Positions 24,585 through 35,905 of a stretch of DNA of 64,000 bases are shown one piece after another (position 1 is the stretch's first letter; every line of letters begins with the position of its first letter). The notes under the pieces were generated by a model. The model was not told where the DNA came from and searched no databases. It saw nothing but the letters and a program-made list of their open reading frames with translations. The position numbers were made by a program, and so were the translations under genes. The stretch covers positions 489,203-553,202 of the forward strand of contig JAJEKV010000249.1 in assembly GCA_021234155.1 (NCBI GenBank), read 5' to 3'. Source of the DNA: Isoetes taiwanensis (lineage: Eukaryota; Streptophyta; Lycopodiopsida; Isoetales; Isoetaceae).

Positions 24585-24746
24585 ATGATCTTGGTAAACC
24601 GGATCATAGCACTGGCCATGTGCATACTTGTTACGTCAAATAGTTAGGTGAGAGTACTAACGTAGAAAATTCTCCTAAGTTCCTTATCATATGCCCAAGT
24701 AGCTTCTCTAGACGAAAAGAGCGGTTAACTCGAAAGAGAAATGTTA

Positions 24747-26800
24747 AGAATAGAATAGAATAGAATTGTTTTTATCGTCCACGGAGACCAATCGGCCTAT
24801 GGGACCCAATACAAAAAGCGCAGCAGTCACATTACTGCCCGGATTAAAAAACCCCCGCCCCGAAGGATTTTCGAGGGAAAACCGCGGGCAGCAATAAGGC
24901 TGGCCGACAACGATTAAATGGTTGATCGGGGCATATCGAGCCCTCAAGTCCAAGTACTTCTGAATGTATGATCCGAAGTGGCGCACTCAAGTCGTGCCCG
25001 GTATCATGTGTAGCGGCTCATCGAGGTCTAATCAAGCGAGCATAGCGTGTCCGAATCGATCATATCTTTGGGCAGCTCTGGAAAGTGCGACACTCACCCT
25101 CAATAGCTCCCGGCAAAGACCGACAAACCCTATCCCGGCGTGACTCCCCAATCCATCGACTGTCTCAATCCGGAGATGGTGGGCACTGTATGTCTTGAAT
25201 GGGGGCGATATGCCCGTGCTTTTTCATGGGCGGATGTGAGCGTAGGTAGCGCAATTTGTGGGCCTCGTTCTAATGTGGGATTTATGTCTTTGCTTGTAAT
25301 GTGTTGTTTTGACTTGCTCGGGGCCCCGGAATCCCAAAGCTTCTTTGAAGAAACAAGCATCAAGGTAACATCTCGGTCGCCGCGACCGCCTCTGTTTCTA
25401 CCGGATGCACATGTGCTCTGGACCATTCCATCTAGTTAGCCCTTTGCACTCTTTTATCCTTCCAACAATTCTCGAAGTCGTTGTGGTCCCATTGCCTTTG
25501 CATAAGCCAAGTCGCGGTAGGCGATCATCATCCATATTTACCACCTTACGGAAATAGCGATGTGTCTATCAAGGGCCGCCGGTTGAAGTGGCGTAAAACC
25601 CTGTCTCCGCAACAAAATTTGATATGGGACCGTGGATTTCACTCCGAGTGCGGTGCTAAGAAGGCCTTCTGCACCTGTTCTAAGTCGCTCCAAGTAGCAA
25701 GGGAAACCACTGGGCCCCAGACTTCAACCCCGTACAAAAGAACGGGCTCTACCAATACCCTAAACAGATGTGCATGATGTCCCCAATCATATAATTCTGC
25801 TCTGTGGTTATTGTTCTGCATTGCATAAAGTGCTTTCTAGCCTGCTGCTACACGCAATCTTATGGAAGTGTCCCAGCATAGTGTAGAAGGAAACTCCACT
25901 CCCAGATACTTATAGGTGGGTGTCACCTCCACTTGTTGCCCTCGATAAGTGAATGAAGGGGGCCTTGGATGGCGCGAGGATGAGATTAGGACCACCTTAG
26001 TCTTGGCCAGATTGACGTTCATGTGGCGGGCGCGAATGTATCCGAGCATCTAGGTGAGACTGCATATCCTCTGGAGTGTGAGCTAAGAGGTCAACATCGT
26101 CTGCATAGATGAGTTGCCTGATGACCTGATGCAAAAGTTGGGCCCCACCACCCCCATTGTCCATGAGCCAGTGTTCCAACTGGTCAATGTACAGATCAAA
26201 CAATATTGGGGAAAGAGGACATCTCTGGCGGACCCCAATCACGCTAGTGAATGGTTGTCCGTCATCCGTGATTCGGCCCGAACAACTCTCGTACAACCCG
26301 TGATAATCGTGATTTTACATATCCACGGGGAACCTCCAGTTGCCACAATCTTTCCCATAACTTTTCCCGAGGCACAGTGTCAAAAGCCTTCACAAAGTCA
26401 ACAAAGCAACAACACAGGTCCCGCCGATGGTTTCTGCTATCCTCAACCAAAGTCCTCAATGTGAAGATATGATCAATGGTTGAATGTCGGGGTCTGAACC
26501 ATGCTTGCGTGAGAGCTCGCACACCTGTTGCTTCTGCCCACCTGGTCAATTGTTGCTCAATAATGTCAGCTAGCAGTTTGGCAAATACTGAACTGACCAT
26601 GATTGTTCGGTAATTGGTTAGACTATGGGGATCTCCTGCCTTGTAAATGGGGACAACTCTGCTTGTGGTCCACTGCTGGGGGAATCCTTCCTGTAGCGCT
26701 CTGTTGAACATAGTGGTTAGGACTGGTACCATAGGCTCCCCTGCCCACTTGAGCAACTCTGCCTGCTATCCAGGTCCGTTGCTTTTGTTAGTCCTGTGCC
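24747..26800 (-). mobile_element. 5'-truncated LINE with reverse transcriptase, inactive
   Basis: Non-LTR retrotransposon fragment. On the minus strand the reverse transcriptase is read in pieces: 26,756-26,262 (FNRALQEGFPQQWTTSRVVP, TNYRTIMVSSVFAKLL, FVDFVKAFDTVPREKL), 26,296-25,997 (GVRQRCPLSPILFDLYIDQL and the catalytic LIYADDVDLL), 26,049-25,837 (NLAKTKVVLISS, YKYLGVEF) and 25,821-25,639 (VEPVLLYGVEVWGP). Frameshifts separate them. The 5' endonuclease ORF is missing. The 3' end is a short (TTCTA)n tail at 24,747-24,767 (minus sense), placed within the leader of LTR element C. Both catalytic Asp residues of YADD are present, but the broken frame makes it non-functional. Confidence 0.88.
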
Positions 26801-27351
26801 TCCTGGTACAGGACTATTCATGCATACGACGGACCAAGTCAAGGCCAAGGATCCACAACCAGGCGCGGGTCAGTTGTCAAAGGCTCAGCAGAAGACCAAG
26901 CAGACCACGCAGACAAAGACCACGCCTGGCGTCAACAAGAGGCGGCGCTCAGACAAGTGACGGCCCGTCACCGCCCGCGTCAGCGTCAGCGTGATTTCAG
27001 GCTTTTCAAGAGGCACCGCCAGCATTCCTGCAAATCAGACCTCCTTCCAGGAGTCGGCACCGAAATCAGTCAAAGTGTCTATATTGGGCCAAAGGCCATT
27101 GTACTATATATATGAGTAGAGCTAGCACATGAGTTTTTAGATGAGTTTTGAGTCTTGTCTCATTTCAGTTTTCTCTCGATTGCGAGAGTTCATGTATCTT
27201 CATTGACATCAAGGAAGCTCATTGTTGTGATCTCATTGTTCTCTTCATTGTTCTCCTTTGTTTTCTTTTCCCTTTTCCTTGTTTTTCTTGCAAATCCCGC
27301 GTGACATAGTCCCCGGATTCTCCTGTTAGATCCAAGGGTCCTCACAGAGGG
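26801..27351 (+). promoter_or_regulatory. Probable LTR/leader of a gag-only element, with TATA box
   Basis: Non-coding block between the LINE and the gag ORF. TATATATA at 27,105-27,112 could be the TATA box of an LTR promoter, followed by a T-rich leader. No unambiguous LTR ends or tRNA primer site could be located, so its assignment as an LTR is inferred from position. Confidence 0.4.
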
Positions 27352-29457
27352 ATGTCTTGCAGGAGTTCCCGAACCCAGACCCCAAACACTGTCGCCGCTG
27401 CCGGGTCTGATCTTTCTTTTCTTTCCATCATGTCTGCTCGAGGTTTCACTCCTGAAGAACTTCTTTGCCAAACGGCGGCTCGCCTGGAGCGCCATCAACG
27501 ACGCGAGGCCGTTAGGGATATGTTTGACACTGCTTATGACATTGAGGGAGGTTGTATCTGCTCACGCGCTCAGTCGGCACCTCCTACCCCTCGTGCTCAT
27601 TCTCGACCAGGGTCTCCCCCTGTGTGTCGTCATTGTTCACAACCACAGTCCCCACAACATACCCCTGTTCAGCCCACGCCTCACTATTTCCAAACTCCTG
27701 ATAGCACCTATATCACTATTCCTTCAGGCCACACACCTCTCCCGTCACAACCCTCTTCTCCTCCTGCTGGAATGGGCTACCATCATGTCACCTTTGGCCC
27801 TTCCTATATTCATGGCATTCCAACTTCTCCATCTTTTCAGCACGCTCTTCCTGTTTATCAAACCACGGATCTCAAGCCCAATGAGGATGGCTCTCAAGGC
27901 CCTTCCCCACCAGATGCTACTTTTTATGGACCACCGGGTTTTTCAGCCCCACCACCTTGCACTCAGTCTCAGGCAGTTCCCCCTCTCTATGCTTCTGCAT
28001 ATCCTCAACCAAATCCAACTGTCTATGCTCAAGTTCCGCCTTCATCCCCCACTCATAATTTGAAGCTGACCTATCCCACTTTTGGCAACACCAAAGGCAA
28101 ACCTCTGGATCAGAGTGCTTCGGCACATATGGAGGAATTTGAAGCCTTGGCCATTCTGAATGGTCATGCGCAGCCCCAACTTAAGTTTCATATCTTTTCG
28201 ACCACGCTCAGAGGCGCCCCTCATCAGTGGTTGATGGCCAATAAGAGTCACTGGAAACAAAGTTGGCACGAAATGAAAACCGCCTTTTTGTCTCATTACG
28301 GCACCACAGACGATGACCAATTACTCCTTAAGCAACTCAATGACCTTCAGCAAGAACCCACGGAGTCTGCCAGGGATTTTGCGGACCGTCTTCACATTCT
28401 CATCAGTAAACTCCAGGAGTACCCCACGCAAAGCCAGATCCTCGTCTGGTTTCTGCAGGGCCTTCCTCCTGCTATTCGACTCATGACAGAATACCTGCAT
28501 CCCAAATCTCTGGAGCAGGCCATTGAATTGGTCAATCACTTGGTTAATGTTTCTTCTCGGGGTGTTGCTCTGCAGGAACTCCCTTTCATACCCCCCGTCA
28601 TGGTTCCCCAGAACTCTGTTCAGCCTCAGCAAGCCACTCCACAACGCGCTCACATCTGGTGCACTATTTGTAAATATCAAGGTCATCTGGCAAATGAATG
28701 CAACTCCTCCAATGGACCTCCTCATTGTAAAAGATGCAATATGTGCAATCACGCCACGGAAGAATGCACTCGTTCCTATCCTACACCTTTTCGCAATAAA
28801 ATGGTCTATCAAGTCCAGACCACCCTTCAACAACAACAGTCATATCAGCCTCAGCAATATCCAACTCAACCACAGCCGCAGTATCAACAACAGCAGCAAT
28901 CTCAGCAGCCACGGGGACAAGGCAACCGTCCTCCCTTTGATCCTTCAGAAGCTCAATGTTACCATTGTCACAAATGGGGTCACACCACCACGGCGTGTCC
29001 TCAACTGCCTCAAGTTCAAGTTCAACTTCCAGGTTCCAATCAACCGGCTTCTGTCCGTCTCACGGCTTATCAACTCTGGGTGGCCAACGGGAAACAGGGC
29101 CCTCGTCCTGTGTTGAGAAAGTCTCCTCGGCCGCCTCAACAACAGCGCCCTCAGCAAGCTGCGTCTACTTCCAATCCTATGGATCAACAAGCCCAGGAGG
29201 AGATTTATCAGGCTCTCAACCCTCTGGTCCAACAGTCCAATTGGGTTGGTCTTGTCTCGCGTCACACACGGGCTTCACGCCCTTTGACCATCATTCCTCA
29301 TGACACGCAACCTGCTTTTGCTGTGGAAACTGTCCCTAATGACGATGATAAAAAAGTTCACTGCGCACCTGATCTTGACAAACTTATGCCTCACGTCATG
29401 CCTAAAGTGAGACAAAGTATTCTGAAACTCATGCAGGCTCGGAAGGACGAACACTAG
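27352..29457 (+). CDS. Retrotransposon gag polyprotein with three zinc knuckles
   Basis: Intact 701-codon frame for the capsid/nucleocapsid protein of an LTR retrotransposon, which packages element RNA in cytoplasmic particles. The N-terminal ~240 residues are Pro/Ser/His-rich. Residues ~250-400 match the Retrotrans_gag domain (HQWLMANKSHWKQSWHEMKT, ESARDFADRLHILISKLQEY). Three CX2CX4HX4C knuckles follow: CTICKYQGHLANEC (~437), CKRCNMCNHATEEC and CYHCHKWGHTTTAC, separated by a Gln-rich region. An alternative ATG at 27,430 would shorten it by 26 residues and start MSARGFTPEELL. The frame is open while its neighbours are not, which suggests a fairly recent insertion or trans-mobilised copy. Confidence 0.9.
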   Translation: MSCRSSRTQTPNTVAAAGSDLSFLSIMSARGFTPEELLCQTAARLERHQRREAVRDMFDTAYDIEGGCICSRAQSAPPTPRAHSRPGSPPVCRHCSQPQSPQHTPVQPTPHYFQTPDSTYITIPSGHTPLPSQPSSPPAGMGYHHVTFGPSYIHGIPTSPSFQHALPVYQTTDLKPNEDGSQGPSPPDATFYGPPGFSAPPPCTQSQAVPPLYASAYPQPNPTVYAQVPPSSPTHNLKLTYPTFGNTKGKPLDQSASAHMEEFEALAILNGHAQPQLKFHIFSTTLRGAPHQWLMANKSHWKQSWHEMKTAFLSHYGTTDDDQLLLKQLNDLQQEPTESARDFADRLHILISKLQEYPTQSQILVWFLQGLPPAIRLMTEYLHPKSLEQAIELVNHLVNVSSRGVALQELPFIPPVMVPQNSVQPQQATPQRAHIWCTICKYQGHLANECNSSNGPPHCKRCNMCNHATEECTRSYPTPFRNKMVYQVQTTLQQQQSYQPQQYPTQPQPQYQQQQQSQQPRGQGNRPPFDPSEAQCYHCHKWGHTTTACPQLPQVQVQLPGSNQPASVRLTAYQLWVANGKQGPRPVLRKSPRPPQQQRPQQAASTSNPMDQQAQEEIYQALNPLVQQSNWVGLVSRHTRASRPLTIIPHDTQPAFAVETVPNDDDKKVHCAPDLDKLMPHVMPKVRQSILKLMQARKDEH

Positions 29458-30134
29458 CAAATGTTCATGCCACCACGCGAGCTCAGCAGCGTCAGGCAGC
29501 ACCGTCCTCATCCACCAGTGCACGCTCTCAGCCATATCCAAATATTGCTGCTGAGGTCGCAGCTCCATTGGACCCTGTGGACCCCTTTTCACATGTTCCC
29601 TTGGAACTTCAGGAAGAACTTGCAAAGATCAAGATTCCTTTGAGCCTGGCCACTATTTTGAAGCTCTGTCCGGCTCTCAAAGATCAGTTACCTCTTCCCA
29701 CGGTTTTGGTTGGAGCTGTTACGACTTCAACACCCACGGTGCATGCCACGGTGGGCAATCAACATATCAATCATGTCCAAATTGATGGTGGTAGTGCCGT
29801 CAATCTCATTACTGATAAACTGAGGAAGCAATTGGGCATTAAACAATTATACCGTGCCCCTTAGGACATCAAATTGGCAAATGGTTATATCACGCCCTGT
29901 AGGCGCCCTCCTCTTCTCCACATCAGCATTGGTGATCTCAAATTCCCCTTGGAATTTGGTGTTTGGAAAGTAGGAGAAGATCCCGTGATTATGAAATTTG
30001 GTTGGACGACCTTTTCTCCCGCCAAAGCTAAGAGTATTCATTCTTGGGCCACGGACCAACTTGTTATCACCGATGGCCATCTCAATGCCACAATGGATCC
30101 GAAGGCCCGGCCAATTGATCGCCGAGAATCTTGA
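29458..30134 (+). pseudogene. Retroviral-type aspartic protease segment, no polymerase
   Basis: Follows gag in another frame. 29,568-29,864 and, after one stop, 29,865-30,134 read as a protease: LPTVLVGAVTT, then the active-site region VQIDGGSAVNLIT, then LANGYITPCRRP. The catalytic triad reads Asp-Gly-Gly where Asp-Ser/Thr-Gly is usual. A TAG at 29,862 interrupts the frame and the sequence breaks down after about 30,134. No reverse transcriptase, RNase H or integrase follows before 30,480, so the element is non-autonomous or deleted. Confidence 0.75.
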
Positions 30135-30484
30135 ACCTTCCATCTCCGACACACGGACTCAAGAAGCCCAAAATATTTATCATGTTCAAGCTCCTCCAGC
30201 GGGTCTACCTCTCTCCTCTTACCCTGAGTATGCTGATCCCTGGGGTGACATGACGCTCGATCAGGACCAGGCCGTGGTGGCTCTCTTGGACCCTTACCTG
30301 GCTTCCTGCAATCGCATTCAACGTCTTGATCATTTTTCTGATCCACTTCCTTCCTCAGGGACAGTTGATGTTCATGCCGTCATGAAGCAACCCTTGCTTG
30401 ATGACGCTCAGCAGCCTCTTTTCTTCATGACTGATAGCTCAAGATGATTCTTGTTGTTTGTCAAATTCATAGTATAAAGCTTCG

Positions 30485-30690
30485 CTTCTTGTTTTTGGGT
30501 TGCCCCTAGGGGGGCAAACCCTCGTTTATGTGGGTTTGTGGAATATCCAGGCATATGCTGGCATATGCCTAGGATATTCTCGTGACTGCTCCAAACTGGC
30601 TTTTGCCAGTAAACTCGCGGTCAGCCCTGTTGCCGGATGGTGCTGTTCTAACCGCCTAACCGGAATGAAGTTTCATTCTGTGGAGTGCAA
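30485..30690 (+). repeat. Dispersed repeat, copy 2 (first copy at 11,047)
   Basis: Same orientation and about 70% identity by eye to 11,047-11,240, including CCCCTAGGGGGGCAAA and GTTTATGTGGGTTTGTGGA. It lies directly after the gag-protease element, and its G-run could be a polypurine tract, so it may be the 3' LTR or end region of that element. The pairing with the left side at 26.8 kb is not evident. Confidence 0.6.
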
Positions 30691-31544
30691 GGAAAAATTG
30701 GTCAGTTGAGCTGGAAATCTACAAACAGGATCATAATTCATATTGCCGATGCCCCTTGCCATCGCTCTAGGTTTGACAACAATGAAATCGATGATTATTA
30801 TCCTCGAGGTGACAAAAATGGTCGAGACATTACCAAATTGCTCCAGGTTTTGCGAGAGGTTAGCCAAATCTCAGCTTATTCCTTCCAGCATCTAAATAAT
30901 TCTACCAGGAAAATAATCCAAGAGTTCAGGAGTTCAAGAAGGCTGCCGGAAGAGGAGATTGGATATATGAAGGAGTGCTAGGCAAAAACCCTATGGAAAT
31001 TGCAAAAGAAGTTGTGACAGTATGTAGTAAAACTATATCAAGGACTCAGTCTAGCGGCAAAGGTAATTTCACAAAGAGCAAATATGTTCCTTGTGTGGTG
31101 GTTCCTTCGATACCATCATGGAACTTGATCCCGTCACAATCAGGGAAGCAGTATAAATCTAAGTGCTGCAGAAGCCTGGATGACCTGCAGGCAAAGATAG
31201 GCTCTGGAGGCCTCAAGTCTTGACTGCGAAACAATGGGATATGTGGATGTCAGGATTGCTCCAAATCCGCCAGTGGTGAGGGTGCAACAAGATGGCCTTT
31301 CTATGCACACCTGGTGGATAATTAGGGAAAGCAACTGGATATGGTTGTCAAGAGGTTTAAGGTAGCATTTGGAGAGAATACAAAAGAAGTACATGCAAAG
31401 AAGAACTACTTGGAACAGATGGAAGTGCAATCAGTGGCTGCCCAGATGGCTACAGAATTTAACAAGCGTACCAAAATGCTTGGAGGGACAAAACAGGTTT
31501 TCACATATCAACTTTGTCTTTTCAAAACGAAGATATGTAGTTGA
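30691..31544 (+). pseudogene. VWA-alpha-kinase fusion pseudogene
   Basis: Broken gene resembling eukaryotic proteins that join a von Willebrand A domain to an atypical alpha-type protein kinase. At 30,710-30,950 the VWA part reads LSWKSTNRIIIHIADAPCH, YYPRGDKNGRDITKLLQ and LREVSQISAYSFQHLN. After frame changes the alpha-kinase start appears: WPFYAHLVDN, then KQLDMVVKRFKVAFGENTKE with its lysine-containing strand, then YLEQMEVQSVAAQMATEFNK (31,341-31,470). Stops near 30,980, 31,220 and 31,325 and the missing C-terminal catalytic half make it a pseudogene. The VWA N-terminus (metal-binding DxSxS) is also absent. Identification rests on motif recognition, not a search. Confidence 0.6.
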
Positions 31545-32335
31545 ATTTCAATATGAGGTGCATATCTACTTTCATATTAGAGCTTGTTCTCAGAATCATG
31601 AACTGCATTGTACTTTCAGATGAGTTTTCTATTAAGTCGTCAACGTGTCCAAAATTAGGGCATGCTAGATCAATCCCTTTCCATCTTAGTTCAAACTACA
31701 TTTCTTTTGAATAAATACAGGTCAACTTTACTTTGGTGTCTATGTTGGAGGTGGGTACTAGTTAGAATCTGAAGTTTTATAACATGGAAAAAGTACTTAA
31801 AGGGGATTGGACGAGATACTTGCTGGATATGTCAACACACGGAATTATGCTGCAACAGTATAGGTTAGGCACTTCTTTACATTGTTCTATTCAATTTTTC
31901 TCCCATTCAGAACTCAAAAGACTTTTCAAGTGAAGCAAAGTGAGACTTTCCTTGTAGCTACTTTAAACAATTCTTTAGTTTTTTCTAGCTCTCCAATAAC
32001 CTTGGAGATATGATTCTAAATCTCGAAATGACATGCAATTGACATTATGCTTTTCTCGGGCATTACGTTGAATGTCGTACGAAAGGAAAGGGTTTGTTTC
32101 CATCTTCTACTTGTGCCTCTTTATAGTAAGAGCAAAATTGGAGCTCTCAAGGTGTTTGTTATTCCCTGTCTATTTCTGTTGCGCAATCATCCACTTTTTC
32201 TCACGATTGATCTCCACAAATATAATCATGTTCATCGTATATCAACGTCGCATTAACTTCCTACTCGTTTATTTTCTTTGTTCTAGGATCTTCATTTACG
32301 AATACGAGACAATGCACACCAATCGTTGAATTCAA
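31545..32335. other. Non-coding gap; nothing recognised
   Basis: AT-rich sequence after the kinase relic. Two overlapping plus-strand frames at 32,047-32,329 have no recognisable motif. Confidence 0.4.
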
Positions 32336-32339
32336 AAGA

Positions 32340-32985
32340 TCAATGAGTTCGATGCCAAAAATTGAATTCTTTATTGCAAATCTTTATACCATCCCAGGTA
32401 AGTTTGTGAGCTGCAAATTTTATAACTTCGTCCAACGTCTTGGGATCCTCCATGGTCAATAATATATCCTTGAATCCACACGAGGTTTTCTCCGAAAACA
32501 ATCACGAAGTGCAGCATCATCTTAGGCAGTATCAATTGAAATTTGACGAAATTCAGATGCATAAAGTGAGGCTAGGCGAGAGTTTTGTCTAAGATTGCCG
32601 AGTTTTACAATTGATGTCCACTGACGATTTGTATCCCCAAAATATCAGCAGTAAAAGCAGCAAAGTCTTGCAACACTAGAACTCCTCTCTCTAGCAATGG
32701 GGGAAACCAATTTAGAGCTGGCCCTGTGAAGAGAGAACTAATCAAAAGACAAATCACGAGCCAAATCTGAATCAAACGACAGTGAAGCTTGGATCCAATG
32801 CCATCAAACTTTTTGGCCAAGCTGACCTTAGACTCTGATGGCCTCAATCCGAAGCTAGAGGCTGACTCATGAGAAGCTACCTAATCTCTGAGCTGTTTTT
32901 ATCCAACTGCAACTGTTGACATACTTGAACAAGTTGTTGGACTTGCTGTAACAAGGTCGGGATCTCCTCCATAGAGATGAAATCA
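32340..32985 (-). pseudogene. Gag remnant of a second Ty3/gypsy lineage (DUF4939-like)
   Basis: On the minus strand pieces of a gag protein can be read in order: MEEIPTLLQQVQQLVQVCQQ (coiled-coil start, ~32,970), SESKVSLAKKFDGIGSKLH, LFTGPALNWFPPLLERG and LQDFAAFTADI (32,850-32,640), then LTMEDPKTLDEVIK with AAHKLTWDGIKICNKE (32,460-32,340). These match gag proteins of the group that includes PEG10-like domesticated genes (KVSLPEKFDG .. TGPALNWFAPLLE .. DLLLTMEDPKTL). A central deletion, stops and at least two frameshifts are present. No protease or polymerase was found alongside. Confidence 0.65.
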
Positions 32986-33825
32986 CCAAATATGAGCAAA
33001 GAAAAGCAAGAAGCGATAAGGTATTCCAGTTCAAACTATCATGAACCTACTCGAAAATAAGGAAAAACGAGAAAATATGACACGTAATCAAGAATCAAGA
33101 ATACAATGCCCCGAAGGCAAGCAGGAAATACATTGCCTCGAAGACAACCAAGAATATGAGACAGAACCTAGAAGGCTTAAGATTGGTGTTGAACCGGAAT
33201 GGTTTAACGAGAATGAGGCTCATGTATATATATCTAATCCAATGGTCCAGATCGTGCCTCTTCACTGGACGAGATCGCGCCAAGTGTTGCGCATGCATAT
33301 AGGTCTAGAACCTCTAGGATAGGACCGCATATGAATAAGATGTAAGTGAATGTCTTCAATAAGCATTGATAGCTTGTTCGACAAACATTAGGGCAGATTT
33401 AGGATCTAAAAATGGCCTCGTAGGAGCCATTCCAAGGTCACACAGGCATTTAAAGATGTATCAAGCAATTCTTGACATCCAAAATACACCAAAGCTATCA
33501 TATACCCAATATCCATAGTAACATCAGACCCCAGGTGCTCTCTTCTATTTACTCCCACCTCCCACCTGACCTTCATGTTCTTCCTTTTCCTCTCTCACGT
33601 TCATGTTCTCGACAATAACCTGTTCTACCTTTACCCACGAACTAATATTTGCAAAATAACCTCTCTATCCTCTACCCCACAAGCTAGGGTGCGCCTCGCC
33701 TCAACTTACACCATAGTTGGGACCTAAACCCGTTAGCCCTCAAATCACACACGGTTTCATTTAAGCCACTTTACCCTCAAGAAACTGGAGGGCAACCCTC
33801 TGTGCACAGCACCTTGTTTTTTTTG
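32986..33825. other. Non-coding gap
   Basis: A plus-strand frame at 33,041-33,322 is Glu/Asn-rich and motif-free, and may be part of the leader of the minus-strand gag element. The 29-bp repeat shared with 17,108 lies at 33,791-33,819. Confidence 0.4.
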
Positions 33826-33827
33826 CA

Positions 33828-33988
33828 ATGTTTATACATGGAGCTAGCTTGGACCAGCTATGAAGTTGCTTCTTCATATAGATGCATGTCAATTGTGGTA
33901 TGAAACTTCACTACATCTCTATTGTTCAATGTCTACATGGAGTTAGTTTGGACCAACTATAAAATTGCTTCTACGTTATAGATGCATT
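33828..33988 (+). repeat. Imperfect direct repeat of ~60 bp
   Basis: 33,828-33,886 and 33,928-33,988 both read CAATGT..TACATGGAG..TAG.TTGGACCA.CTAT..A.TTGCTTCT...ATAGATGCAT, with scattered substitutions. An old local duplication. Confidence 0.7.
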
Positions 33989-34546
33989 TATGATGACGTT
34001 GTTAAAACAAATGATGCCAATCTTGCAAGGCTGCTTGATATGCTTGTAATACCATTTTGGTGAGATAGAGAAATTTTGAACATATATTTAGTATATTCAT
34101 GTGTGCACTCCATTACAACGGACATTTCCTATTGTTGACATATAGGAAAAAAAAAATTGAGAATCAAATCATCCATTTTTTTTCCATTTAACTTATGAGC
34201 TTTTAGTTTGTGATCAAAGCCTCTAGTATCCCCTTATTTGCTAATTAATGAATTAGCAAATTAATGGATTAGCAGGTGTGATCAAATCTTCTAGAATCCC
34301 CTTTCTCATTCATTCATTCTATTGCTAATTAATAGATCAGCAGGAATAGAAGTAGGCTGGGTATGTCCATTTTGCCTCTTAAATGGCTCTTATTACAAAT
34401 CTAGACAAGCTCTTCTTATATAAGAATAAAAAGAAACAAAATAGTGATGATCGTTATCCTATAGCCCACAATAGTTGCATAAAGAGTATAATAAGGACAA
34501 ACATTTTATTTAGATTCGTGACATCCTATTACATTTTTCAAAGCTT

Positions 34547-34826
34547 CCTTGTGGTAAGACCATGCTCTGCATATGCTGCAATCATGGCAGATAGAAAACC
34601 TCATCTAACATATGACGCGCATTTTATTAGTGCAGTCCTTGGTAAGACCATGCTTAGCATATGCTACAATCATGGCAGATAGAAACGTCATCTAATGTAT
34701 GACGTGCAATTCTATTAGTGCAGTCTTTACAATGACATTCCGTTCCTTGGTAAGACCATGCTTAGCATATCCTGCAATTATAGCAGATAGAAACCTCATT
34801 TAGCATATGACATGCAATTCCATTAC
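34547..34826 (+). repeat. Three-copy tandem repeat of ~90 bp
   Basis: Copies begin near 34,547, 34,637 and 34,744 with CTTGGTAAGACCATGCT and contain GCAGATAGAAA and TATGAC..GCA boxes. The third is separated by about 17 extra bases. Copies 1 and 2 are the most alike. Confidence 0.85.
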
Positions 34827-35723
34827 TAAGACATGTGAATCGAAAGCATGTCTAACAATATCCATATATATCAAAATCCCCTTAGTCATAGATTCAAGCC
34901 TATTACACACTTCAGGACTGTAATCCCAAGACTATGCAAAACGGGGACATCCTATCTTAGCTTATGCGCAAAAACCACCTTGATTATTTTGCTTCAATTT
35001 GAAGGTCATTTTCTGTTATTTGAAAAAGAAAACCTCATCAAAAATAATTTAAATGTGCAAAGAACAGAAAAAGGTTGCCATAGCAATTCACCAAGAAAAT
35101 GCTGGCAATTGGCACTCACCTTCAAAAGTCTTTGACAACAGTCACGTGTCTTTTGATTATTTGATGCAACAAACTTTTCCGTATATATCAAGAGGACTAC
35201 ATCAAGGACCCCCCACATGTATTGTGTTTGTCCCACTTCTCCAGATGGATGATGCTCCAATTCCTGCATCGCTGGTAAAACATCTGCTGGGGTTTGTTCG
35301 TCCTCTTATGATAAATAGTTTTTTTAATGAACCTAAAATGAACACATCAGAAAATTTAGCACTGAATCTCTAAAATGTCATGCCTTGACGCCATTTATTT
35401 GCAGGACATGTAAGCATGACAGCAAGTAAAAGAGTGCATAAGACCACCATTTGTACTTGCACAAATAAAAGCTAAGAATGATCATTAATAACTTGCTAAC
35501 AAATAGAAAATCTAGCATAATGTTGCAAATGTCCACAAACAGATTACCTTTAAGAGTCTTCAAAGGCTTCAAACAAATGAACGACAATATGCAGATAACT
35601 AATCATACTAATCATGGGGCTTTAGAACATTAGCCTGAAACATCATATTTCTTCCTATGGCTTATCCATTCTAATTTGGCATCTGCAATAGACACATAGA
35701 CTGTAAACTGCATTATATCTGGT
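34827..35723. other. Non-coding gap; nothing recognised
   Basis: Overlapping open frames on both strands (35,006-35,373) show no known motif. Confidence 0.4.
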
Positions 35724-35905
35724 GCATTTATTGGCTCCCCATTTGGACTTGGATTAGGGGGTATTTGACTCGTGGAGCATTTATTGGCTCCCCATTTGGA
35801 CTTGATTCCGGGGGTATTTGACTCGTGGAATAGGGGGTATTAGACTCGTCTTATTCCACAAGTCGAATACCCCCAAAGTACACTTATTCTACAAGTCGAA
35901 TACCC
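35724..35905. repeat. 53-bp tandem duplication with a 23-bp inverted repeat
   Basis: Units 35,724-35,776 and 35,777-35,829 (GCATTTATTGGCTCCCC .. TTTGACTCGTGGA) are nearly identical. GGGGGTATTTGACTCGTGGA at ~35,810 is complementary, with two mismatches, to the sequence ending TCCACAAGTCGAATACCCCC at ~35,874, which itself is repeated once more by 35,905. The arrangement could fold as a strong hairpin and resembles a small foldback element. Confidence 0.75.

Noticed and set aside
28523-29303. Overlapping plus- and minus-strand frames within gag (for example 28,523-29,116 and 28,945-29,265)
   Set aside because: Shadows of the 701-codon gag frame, produced by its Gln/Pro-rich codons.
34547-35905. 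CRISPR-like array suggested by the repeated blocks at 34.5 and 35.7 kb
   Set aside because: Only two or three long units, no short regular spacers, and a eukaryotic context; they are ordinary tandem duplications.
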